Below, piece by piece: positions 56,801 through 61,721 of a stretch of 64,000 bases of DNA. The stretch's first letter is position 1. The number at the start of each line of letters is the position of its first letter. Position numbers and translations under genes: made by a program. The notes under the pieces are model-generated. The model did no database searches. It was not told the origin of the DNA and worked only from the letters and a program-made list of their open reading frames with translations. This stretch comes from Unio delphinus (Eukaryota > Mollusca > Bivalvia > Unionida > Unionidae), in the NCBI GenBank assembly GCA_029339505.1, contig JAQISU010000167.1, positions 899,001 through 963,000 on the forward strand. The letters are read 5' to 3'.

Positions 56801-59187
56801 TGGTACCCAAGGAAGGCAGTGTTTTTAAAATATATGCTAGCATACTTTGATTTCACATACTTCATATTAAATACAGTCGACTCCGGTTAACTGCACACCC
56901 TTGGGCCCATCACGAAACTGTGCTGTTAACCAAAGTACAGTACAGTACAGCTTTAAATCAGCACAGCATGAATATATGTGAAGAATAAATTTAAACAATG
57001 ATTAGAATCCACTCTTTCCACTTTTACTTAAATGTTAAGCTTGTTTTCCTTCCTCTGAACACAACTTCACTGATTCAACCAATGGATCAAGAAATTATAG
57101 TGAATTTCAAGACATTCTTTAGATTGCTTGTTATTCGAAAACTGCTGTCAAACATTGATGGGTCATCTCCCACAGAAAAAGCATTCAGCTCCAAAGTCGT
57201 CTGCATCCTGGTTTTTTTTTGCCGTGTTGTCGTTTAAATTGAATTCCGTTGCGCATTTTCCATCTTTCCAACCGGTTATCCATTTGTTTGTTTGAAATCA
57301 TTCAAACCTGAACGGTTTAGAGCAATGTTTCCCATGCTGTACATGTACTATGATTTTTCCCACGCTATTGCTCCCTAGTGGTCGCGGATATACATGTATA
57401 TACCACCAAAGGCGTCCTTTAGATGTCAATCATTTACAAAGTCCATTTACCAGCTTAATTGTCAGCTTATTTGAAGTGCTACAGCAGTGGACTGGCAATA
57501 ACTGATCATGACTATACATTGTGCAGTTAACCAGAGTAAAATTGTATTGAATAATGTGCCACTGGCAGAAATTTATTGTGCTATAATCCGGAGTGTGCAT
57601 TTAAGCGATGTTCAGCTATTCAAAGTTTGTTCCCATTGAAAAGCATTGAGAAAAAACAGGACTGGCATGACTATGTGCAGTTATTCGGCATGTGCAGTTA
57701 ACCGAAGTGCAGTTAAGTGGAGTCGACTGTAGATATAAAACTTTTAAATTGCATCAATGGATGGGAAAAATGCCTTCCCTGGGTCGCAGGTATATTATAC
57801 TGAAACAACCCTCATTGATAGGCACAGTTGACTATGATGTTAAAAGATAATGAAACAAGTCATTGATACAACAAGTCATTGATACATACAGTTGATCATG
57901 ATATCAAAAGTTAGTGTTACAAGTCAATGAATCATGCAGTTCTCATAAGTTTCAAGTGTTCCCTTATCGCAAGAAAAAGTTATATCTATATGCAATTTTA
58001 GGTGGAAACAAGGGGAGCAACTCTTCTTCTTTTGGAGATAGCTCATCTTCTTGGCAGAGAAGATGTTGCCATAGCAACAGATCATGAACAACAGCTGATC
58101 AGAATTCTAACTCCCCTGGCCAAGCTATACACAGGAAAACAGGTAAAATGTTTATTTAGGATATCAAATTATCAAAAATTACATAAAATATTACATAATA
58201 GAAGGATTCAAAAAGTAGTTTCTTTCACTTTTAAATCTAGATTTCTTCTGCTTTCGTAGCCTCAGAAAACATCTTAATGCTTGAGATTTCTTTCTTGATT
58301 GGGTTCTTTATAGCCAGCTACACAAAAGGTCAAAGGTCAGTCTCACAGTTGTTAATTTGTTTATATTTTTTAAAGAACCCTTATCTTTTTCCCCTTATCT
58401 TATTCTTAAATAGATTGTCTTTAGATTCATTGTGCATAAAACATCCATGTGGCGCAAACATTACAAGTTCATAGTAACTCATTAAATATAGTAAGCATTT
58501 ATTAGGATGAAAATTATAGGATTTTTTTAAAGGAAGATCTTAATGTCTTCTGGTTCCATGGATGGATTATTACAACATTTGCAGGCAAAAGAATAGGAAC
58601 ATCACTCAGAATGGTCAAAGGTTCAAGTCACAAGTTGTTTTGTACTATATTACAAAAGTTACAGTGACAGTCAACGTAGGTGACTCATTGTTTGATTGAC
58701 CATACGACCAATGAGCTTATGATATGATTCTTGGCCTGGAATGTGTATCATCTATCATTCTTCATCTGTCAGTTGCTATTTTATCTGCTTAAATACCAAA
58801 GTAGTAGATGCTCAAGTTATTGCTAAATTATGCATTTCTACATGTTCTTTTGTTAAAATTTTAGTTACCTTGTATCATTTATACAACCTCAAAATTAGGT
58901 CACACTACAGAACATGAGCAACTTAGAAAATACTTTAACAAGCCTTTAAACTTTCAATCACAAAGTTTGTTTTTTACAGAATGAGTTGCTATCTGACAGT
59001 TTTGATTGCTATCTTTGACAGTTTTGATTGCCATTGTCCATTTTGGTGATTGCTAGTGCTAATGTAGAACAAAATTGTCGGATTTTTGTTGCAGGTAGTG
59101 AAAGTTGTGAGTGAAGGTCTGGAAAGCTTTGGTGGACAAGGATATATGGAGGACACAGGGCTCCCATCAATCCTAAGAGATGCACAG
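31989..59187 (+). CDS. AidB-like acyl-CoA dehydrogenase family protein (10 exons, C-terminus beyond window)
   Basis: Ten exons join in phase into about 477 codons. The protein is a flavoprotein of the acyl-CoA dehydrogenase superfamily, closest in layout to AidB and nematode ACDH-11-type proteins. These bind FAD and oxidise or sequester acyl-CoA or damaged substrates; the substrate here is unknown. In order: N-terminal segment [15 protein letters not shown] and YLRRHIPKK (exon 1), helical region (exons 2-3), the FAD-contact signature [11 protein letters not shown] (end of exon 4), [17 protein letters not shown] (exon 5), [15 protein letters not shown] (exon 6), [19 protein letters not shown] (exon 7), [13 protein letters not shown] (exon 8) and [20 protein letters not shown] (exon 10). 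The usual next motif (WEGT..) is missing because the following exon lies beyond the inserted element. All borders are GT-AG. It could also be annotated under an ACAD10/11-like name. Confidence 0.9.
32257..32540 (+). repeat. Diverged direct repeat around the start of dehydrogenase intron 1
   Basis: GTACCAATCCCGTATGATTA...TCCGACA...CATGTTTTTGACG (32257-32316) is echoed by GTACCAACCCCGTATTAACT...TCCGACA...CATGTTTATGACG (32449-32531). Identity is moderate, with an inserted T-rich stretch in the second copy. Confidence 0.5.
32317..32409. repeat. Composite inverted copy of two separated upstream blocks
   Basis: 32317-32358 is the reverse complement of 31202-31243 (41 of 42 bases). The directly adjoining 32359-32409 is the reverse complement of 30497-30547 (50 of 51). 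In the left copy these blocks are separated by 654 bp; here they abut exactly. Confidence 0.88.
32994..33107. mobile_element. Small foldback element with 10-bp target duplication
   Basis: The arms AGACCAGCAAGTTGGTCTCT...AAGCCTTTT and their near-complement meet around 33,050 to form a 114-bp foldback. It is flanked on both sides by CTGTTAGAAT (32984-32993 and 33108-33117). The 9-10-bp duplication would fit a MULE-type parent (inference). Confidence 0.65.
33118..35099. other. Dehydrogenase intron 1 remainder
   Basis: Only the LINE 3' remnant with its (TTA)n tail (34.3-34.6 kb) is recognised. A G-rich run of more than ten G lies nearby at about 32,735-32,748. Confidence 0.55.
34310..34600 (+). 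mobile_element. (TTA)n-tailed LINE 3' remnant, copy 2
   Basis: Reads [12 protein letters not shown] then a stop, the usual C-terminal end of CR1/L2-type ORF2, then non-coding 3' UTR, GGCGCTATCCAAAGTCCTCA and (TTA)n at 34541-34598. Confidence 0.65.
35100..35332 (+). CDS. AidB-like dehydrogenase exon 2
   Basis: Residues 85-161: [20 protein letters not shown], continuing through [16 protein letters not shown] and [18 protein letters not shown]. Acceptor ACTTTTCAG, donor GTGTGT, phase 2. Confidence 0.92.
35921..36225 (+). mobile_element. tRNA-derived SINE, family 1, copy 4
   Basis: Plus-strand copy starting CCACTCCAGTGGCCTGGTTA with a degraded B box (GAGTTGAACT) and the complete tail. Confidence 0.75.
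36226..38167. other. Unassigned ~1.9 kb between two SINE copies
   Basis: Less AT-rich than its surroundings and flanked by two SINEs of the same family. A few minus-strand words ([11 protein letters not shown] near 36,940) hint at a very old reverse transcriptase, but frames are too broken to call. Confidence 0.3.
38168..38445 (+). mobile_element. tRNA-derived SINE, family 1, copy 5, B box deleted
   Basis: Head ACTCCATTGGCCTAATGGTT and the shared tail are present. About 35 bases covering the B box are missing: the sequence jumps from CATCCACCTT to AATCATACCAAAGAC. Confidence 0.72.
39660..39759 (+). CDS. AidB-like dehydrogenase exon 3
   Basis: Residues 162-195: [20 protein letters not shown], then [13 protein letters not shown], the helical segment with the CP..MTDGAA block of the family. 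Acceptor ATTGCAG, donor GTTTGT. Confidence 0.93.
39818..39940. repeat. 29-bp minisatellite, four copies
   Basis: The unit is TAGCATGTTTTTAGCATTAC plus TTACTATTA, nearly perfect. It starts about 60 bases after dehydrogenase exon 3. Confidence 0.85.
41261..41425. repeat. 83-bp tandem duplication
   Basis: GGGTCAAGTGCTGGTTGCCA...GAACACCTGTTGAAT is present twice. The preceding 300 bp (40,950-41,260) show looser CACTGG/ACCAGG repeats of related composition. Confidence 0.8.
42291..42414 (+). CDS. AidB-like dehydrogenase exon 4 (FAD signature)
   Basis: Residues 196-236: [40 protein letters not shown], then VG. The MTE(R/K)xGGSD string is the flavin-contact signature of this branch. The donor GTCAGT is in phase 1. 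Confidence 0.94.
42944..43235. repeat. TGTCTGTCTTATTGATGAA minisatellite
   Basis: About a dozen 20-30-bp units varying between GTCTGTCTTATTGATGAATG and GTCTGTATTATTGATGAAGG. Confidence 0.85.
43236..44686. other. Dehydrogenase intron 4, part left of the LINE
   Basis: No coding signal or repeat recognised. Confidence 0.55.
44687..46327. repeat. 47-bp tandem duplication interrupted by the LINE
   Basis: CAGTTTCATGAAAGCAA occurs at 44688 and 46280, followed by (T)AG(G/A)CCAGT(A/G)AT and AATGTTATGATGA. Removing the LINE plus one copy of its 11-bp repeat leaves two adjacent 47-bp units, so it inserted into the first unit. Confidence 0.6.
44718..46251 (-). mobile_element. 5'-truncated non-LTR retrotransposon (RTE/CFDP2-like) with intact RT C-terminal frame
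   Basis: A long uninterrupted minus-strand frame starts at [20 protein letters not shown] (within RT). It passes [17 protein letters not shown] (motif with catalytic Asp), [18 protein letters not shown] and [12 protein letters not shown] (catalytic DD), and ends with [20 protein letters not shown], a C2H2-type finger. Endonuclease and early RT are missing. The 3' side ends in a short CAA-repeat tail. An 11-bp direct repeat GGCCAGTAATT (44707-44717 and 46252-46262) flanks it as a target-site duplication. The lack of stops suggests a fairly recent insertion. Clade assignment is tentative. Confidence 0.85.
46328..47442. other. Dehydrogenase intron 4, part right of the LINE
   Basis: Nothing recognised until the 53-bp minisatellite begins. 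Confidence 0.55.
47443..47604. repeat. 53-bp minisatellite, three copies
   Basis: The unit is AACTCATTCACTGTGACCCA followed by TAATTCACACTTTTAAGAGT and a GTTAAATAAAATC end. Confidence 0.85.
47665..47825. repeat. ~32-bp minisatellite
   Basis: About five units of TTACATTATTGTGACAGTAT plus CAAATGGTAGCC or CAAATGGTATCT. Confidence 0.8.
48405..48585. repeat. 57-bp minisatellite, three copies
   Basis: The unit is AATAAATTTGTTGTTCCTGC, TGACCATGTGGGATATAGGA, ATTTACTTTGTACTAAC. The last copy ends about 70 bases before dehydrogenase exon 5. Confidence 0.85.
48658..48800 (+). CDS. AidB-like dehydrogenase exon 5
   Basis: Residues 237-284: [40 protein letters not shown], then VHGKIKE. This is the beta domain; G.KWF.S...AD is conserved in the family. 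Acceptor TTAAAAG, donor GTAAGA. Confidence 0.94.
49838..50725. repeat. TTGGTTGCTGGATATTAATGG satellite-like tract
   Basis: About 890 bp of loose ~25-bp units. At 50,400-50,640 they organise into a 44-bp higher-order unit (GGTTGCTACATGTTAATGGA, TATTGGTGGATAATAATGAA) repeated about five times. Confidence 0.82.
51352..51501 (+). CDS. AidB-like dehydrogenase exon 6
   Basis: Residues 285-334: [20 protein letters not shown], then [20 protein letters not shown] and [21 protein letters not shown] is the family's second beta-domain landmark. Acceptor ATTACACAG, donor GTAAAT. Confidence 0.94.
51502..53452. other. Dehydrogenase intron 6
   Basis: No repeat or coding signal recognised, other than two similar ~60-bp pieces (TTGCCTCAGTGACAAGAATG at 51,680 and TTTGCCCCAATGACAGGAAT at 52,343) hinting at an old duplication. 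Confidence 0.5.
53453..53547 (+). CDS. AidB-like dehydrogenase exon 7
   Basis: Residues 335-365: [20 protein letters not shown], then [11 protein letters not shown], with the last codon split in phase 2. This is the first helix of the C-terminal alpha domain. Acceptor ACTACAG, donor GTAGGT. Confidence 0.93.
53788..53857. repeat. (TA)n microsatellite
   Basis: About 35 uninterrupted TA units. Confidence 0.97.
53959..54455. repeat. 33-bp minisatellite, about 15 copies
   Basis: The unit is TATCTTGGTCTTGCTGATAA, AAATATTCAGACA, with very few differences. Because 33 is a multiple of three and no unit frame has a stop in several readings, both strands show long open frames (for example an 11-residue [11 protein letters not shown] repeat on the minus strand). 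It sits in a dehydrogenase intron, has no splice context and is not taken as a gene. Confidence 0.93.
55376..55475 (+). CDS. AidB-like dehydrogenase exon 8
   Basis: Residues 366-399: [20 protein letters not shown], then [18 protein letters not shown]...PL is the alpha-domain motif common to acyl-CoA dehydrogenases. Acceptor ATTTCAG, donor GTCAGA. Confidence 0.93.
55560..55870. repeat. ~60-bp degenerate tandem repeat
   Basis: About five units with TTGATACA.GTATTCA.AAATC and TTGATCACTGTATCATATGT, starting about 85 bases after exon 8. Confidence 0.7.
56213..56745. repeat. 47-bp minisatellite, about 11 copies
   Basis: The unit is AGCTGACCATGATATCAAAG, TTAGTGATACATGTCATTGA, TGCATTC. Related single units recur at 57,840-57,930, on the other side of the inserted pogo-derived element. 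Confidence 0.88.
56874..57729 (+). mobile_element. Non-autonomous pogo-derived element, copy 2
   Basis: TA-flanked; termini CAGTCGACTCC and GGAGTCGACTG are perfect inverted ends. About 856 bp, colinear with the copy at 20 kb, including the remnant [20 protein letters not shown]. Its ORF is broken near 57,205 by a T-run. Both copies keep only the last part of the transposase. Confidence 0.82.
58002..58142 (+). CDS. AidB-like dehydrogenase exon 9
   Basis: Residues 400-446: [40 protein letters not shown], then KLYTGKQ. Acceptor AATTTTAG, donor GTAAAA, phase 0 at both ends. Confidence 0.93.
58143..59094. other. Dehydrogenase intron 9
   Basis: No feature recognised apart from a short direct repeat (GACAGTTTTGATTGC twice near 58,995-59,033). 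Confidence 0.55.
59095..59187 (+). CDS. AidB-like dehydrogenase exon 10 (last one inside the window)
   Basis: Residues 447-477: [20 protein letters not shown], then [11 protein letters not shown]. The GG.GY.E...LP...RDA motif near the FAD/substrate pocket is intact. The GTCTGT donor is followed within about 150 bases by the virus-like element. Confidence 0.93.
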
Positions 59188-59332
59188 GTCTGTATAAGTT
59201 AAACTGCATTGATTCAAACACAACAAGTGCCACTCCTTCTGCAGCAACATATTGGTCTGATAGAAAGGGTGGTCTTTTGAGGGGCAACAAGAGTGTAAAA
59301 GTCACTTTAATCAGAAATAGAACATGTGCTGC

Positions 59333-59503
59333 AGCAGCAGAGAGGGTGAACCCTACAACGAGCGTGAAAGCGTCGAATCGAACAAAAGCGTCGACAACCA
59401 AGCACAAAACAACCAAAGAAAAGCGTCGAATCGTAAAAAAGCGTCGACAACATACGCTTCCTCATCTACGCCAGCGTCGTTGTCATCCACCCTCTCTGCT
59501 GCT
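59333..59503. repeat. Inverted repeat and GCGTCGA-rich block at the presumed left end of the element
   Basis: A 16-bp perfect inverted repeat (AGCAGCAGAGAGGGTG at 59333-59348, its complement at 59488-59503) encloses about 140 bases. Inside lie two ~33-bp direct copies built from AAGCGTCGAATCG and AAGCGTCGACAAC, around 59,366-59,398 and 59,418-59,452. Just inside each arm are further related sequences (ACAACGAGCGT and its near-complement). This is foldback-type architecture, fitting a terminal repeat. Confidence 0.55.
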
Positions 59504-59541
59504 AGAACTTTCAGTTCTGGGTTAATAATTTTTTTACGAGT

Positions 59542-60213
59542 TTAACCGAATATTTGATCCAGTCCGATACGATATCGTGTTCGAGGATCATGTAAATTTA
59601 TTGTTATAAATCCATACGGGGTTGACAGAGCGTTACTAAAGAAATTTCTAAATTGATTGAAGTCCATATCAGAGCACCATGTCTGCCAAATATTTCGTAA
59701 CGTATGTGTATCAACGCCGTTAAACACAGCAAGAATATTACAGTTATCTCTGATCACTTTTGGAATCTGAGTGTATCGTTGAGTGACATATATCACGTCG
59801 GTGTTTTTATGCCTGCCTCTGGAAAAGATCCTAGCAGGATTTTTTTCATTGTCTAACATCACATCGTCGTATACGACTCAATTATTAATGTTCCCATCAA
59901 GGTCATCCACGGATGGTGCCTCGTCAATATCAGTTATAAAATCAATGGCGTTCTCACCCTTAATTTCTGATGCATTCTCGTTAAAATCCTTTAACACTTC
60001 ATAACATCGTTGATCATCTACGCTAGGGGCAATTAAATACAACTTATCCCACTTCATCCATCTCATTATTAAATTGAGTAACAATTGTGTCTTGCTGGAT
60101 CCAGATGGCCCGATTATAATCATCCGGATAGAGTTTGGTAGCGCTGCATGATGCTTAACTGGTTCTCTTGCTTTAGTCGCTGAAAAATCAATTATATCCA
60201 TGTTTCTATACAT
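59542..60213 (-). pseudogene. FtsK/HerA (A32-like) DNA-packaging ATPase, split by an in-frame stop
   Basis: The family uses ATP hydrolysis to pump viral DNA into capsids. The upstream part (from 60213, or more likely the ATG at 60201) carries Walker A, GPSGSSKT, at residues 35-42. A TGA at 59878-59880 then ends the frame. The next codons, still in the same frame, read VVYDDVMLD, the Walker B region, and run on to 59542 with IYVTQRYTQIPKVIRDN. So one stop separates the two nucleotide-binding motifs. Loss of function is the simple reading; recoding is possible but unsupported. The downstream part lacks its own convincing start. Confidence 0.82.
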
Positions 60214-60218
60214 AAATT
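60214..60218. promoter_or_regulatory. Very short divergent gap between the ATPase and the zinc-binding gene
   Basis: The two starts face away with 5 bases between ATGs, or 17 bases if the ATPase begins at 60201. The gap with its borders contains TATA-like CTATACATA. Any promoters must overlap the coding ends. Confidence 0.35.
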
Positions 60219-60485
60219 ATGGATCTATATTGTGTGAAGTGTAAAACGCGTACTGGCACAGATGACTTGACGACGATTACAACTAGAAATAACCGATCAG
60301 CGCTTTCTGGTAAATGCGTGCAATGTGGTACAAAAAAATTTAGATTTATTTCTACAAAATCAAAGATTTTACAATCCGGAGATGTTTTTAAAAAAAACGA
60401 GGAGGTGATATCGCAGCCAAATTGGCAAAACTCCCTGGAACCCCATGGGAAAGTACCCCGGAGAAAAGCACCTTCCAGGATATAG
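60219..60485 (+). CDS. Small zinc-binding (DUF5679-like) protein region
   Basis: An 88-codon frame from the ATG at 60219. Its first ~45 residues hold two CxxC pairs (YCVKCK near residues 5-8 and CVQCG near 33-36) spaced like a treble-clef/zinc-ribbon fold. This resembles the DUF5679 domain seen in Polinton-like elements and large DNA viruses; its role is not known. After an eight-A run near 60,390-60,397 the coding signal appears to leave this frame, so the last ~30 residues are probably not authentic. The zinc region may originally have been fused to the phospholipase region that follows. Confidence 0.6.
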   Translation: MDLYCVKCKTRTGTDDLTTITTRNNRSALSGKCVQCGTKKFRFISTKSKILQSGDVFKKNEEVISQPNWQNSLEPHGKVPRRKAPSRI

Positions 60486-60756
60486 CTACTGTGGCCCTGG
60501 AACACGATTAGATATCAGACTTGATGATCAAAATCAACCCAGATCCGGCGAGTATCCGATAAACGCCATTGATAAGGCGTGTCACGCTCATGATGTTGCA
60601 TATAAAAGCAGCAATCTGCAACACAGGCATCTCGCAGATGTGAAATTAATTCATGCGTTAAATGCTATTCCTGATAAATCTTTGAAAGAAAAATTGGCTT
60701 CGTGGTTGGTAAAATCAGCTATGAAAGGCAAATTGATGATGGGTGCTGGTAATTAA
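60445..60756 (+). CDS. Phospholipase A2-like domain (parvovirus VP1-type), 5' part frame-broken
   Basis: Contains the PLA2 hallmarks: a calcium-loop-like YCGPGT (near residues 15-20) and the catalytic His-Asp pair in HAHDVAYK (near residues 46-53), followed by a helical, basic C-terminus. Such domains in viral particles help breach endosomal membranes (family knowledge). The ATG at 60445 is only the first Met in this frame. Coding-like sequence just upstream (60,400-60,444) lies in a different frame, so the true start is probably further left and the gene is shifted near 60,444. The stop lies 4 bases before the integrase ATG. Confidence 0.7.
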   Translation: MGKYPGEKHLPGYSYCGPGTRLDIRLDDQNQPRSGEYPINAIDKACHAHDVAYKSSNLQHRHLADVKLIHALNAIPDKSLKEKLASWLVKSAMKGKLMMGAGN

Positions 60757-60760
60757 TAAT

Positions 60761-61489
60761 ATGGAATCTATTTATTATTCTCCGAGAGGATACTGGAGGG
60801 GTAACGCTGCAATCAATAAACTCGCCAACGCCGCAAAAGTGAAAAAGGCTACTGCGGCTAATTGGTTATCCAAACAGGCACTATGGCAGATTTATCTACC
60901 ACCGCCTAAACAAATCAATTTTTCGCATTTTGATGTTACCGGACCCAATGAAGTTCATCAAGCTGATTTATTGTTTTTACCACATGACAACGATTACAAA
61001 TACGCGCTAACCGTAGTTGACGTTGCGAGTCGATACAAACAAGCAGAACCGCTAAAAACAAAGTCAGCTACTGAAGTAGCTTCTGCATTTGAAAAGATTT
61101 ATCGAAAGGGTCCTCTGCGTTGGCCGAATCTGTTACAAGTTGATCCTGGCAAGGAATTTCAGGGTGCAGTGTTATCAGCGATGAAACATCATAATGTCAC
61201 CATCAGACGAGGGCAAACTGCGCTACATCGCGATCAGGCAATTGTTGAACGATTTAATCGGACTCTTGCTGAGCGGTTATTTGGATATCAATACGCGAAG
61301 GAGTTTATTCAGGATAAAAGATCCCGTGAATGGGTTAAGAGATTACCAGCTGTGATTACCGCACTCAATAACGAGATTACTCGAACAATTAACATGAAAC
61401 CTGTCAACGCGATTAAGAAAGCGTCTATACCAAAAATGGAAATCCAAGGAATTTCACAAAACAGATTTCAAAGAACCAATTCTTGGTAG
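60761..61489 (+). CDS. Retroviral-type (rve) integrase of Polinton kind, catalytic core intact
   Basis: 242 codons from the ATG at 60761. The enzyme joins the element's ends to target DNA. The N-terminal part has SPRGYWRG and a helix-turn-helix-like stretch. The core holds the DDE triad: Asp in HQADLLF (about residue 69), Asp in LQVDPGKEF (about 128) and Glu in AIVERFNR (about 163), with 34 residues between the last two, as expected for D,D-35-E enzymes. The frame closes shortly after, but its natural continuation lies one base off in the next frame (61,460-61,721), so the C-terminal DNA-binding part is cut away. Confidence 0.85.
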   Translation: MESIYYSPRGYWRGNAAINKLANAAKVKKATAANWLSKQALWQIYLPPPKQINFSHFDVTGPNEVHQADLLFLPHDNDYKYALTVVDVASRYKQAEPLKTKSATEVASAFEKIYRKGPLRWPNLLQVDPGKEFQGAVLSAMKHHNVTIRRGQTALHRDQAIVERFNRTLAERLFGYQYAKEFIQDKRSREWVKRLPAVITALNNEITRTINMKPVNAIKKASIPKMEIQGISQNRFQRTNSW

Positions 61490-61721
61490 TAATGTCACTG
61501 TGAGATATTTATACGAACCAGGAGAGCTTGAAGGTGGCAGAAAAAGGGCTACTGATCCTATTTGGAGTGTTACTGCACACAAGATATCTACTATAACACG
61601 ATCAACTGGTAGACCAGCAATCTATAAACTGGATTCAACTGCCCCTCAGCGGGGTTTTACACGCGAACAATTACAAGTGATTCCTGACGATACTCAATTG
61701 CCACCTCATGGTCTTAACTAG
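61460..61721 (+). pseudogene. Integrase C-terminal (SH3/chromo-like) region in shifted frame
   Basis: This frame, offset from the integrase core, carries VRYLYEPGELEGGRKRATDP and IWSVTAHKIS, then PAIYKLDS and GFTREQLQVIP. That pattern of small beta strands is typical of the C-terminal tail of Polinton-type integrases. It has no convincing start of its own. A single indel between about 61,450 and 61,485 would explain the split. The TAG stop at 61719-61721 overlaps the end of the convergent polymerase gene. Confidence 0.7.

Noticed and set aside
59009..59416. 135-codon minus-strand frame covering dehydrogenase exon 10 and the element's left end
   Set aside because: Antisense to a well-supported exon and crossing the element border; no family resemblance.
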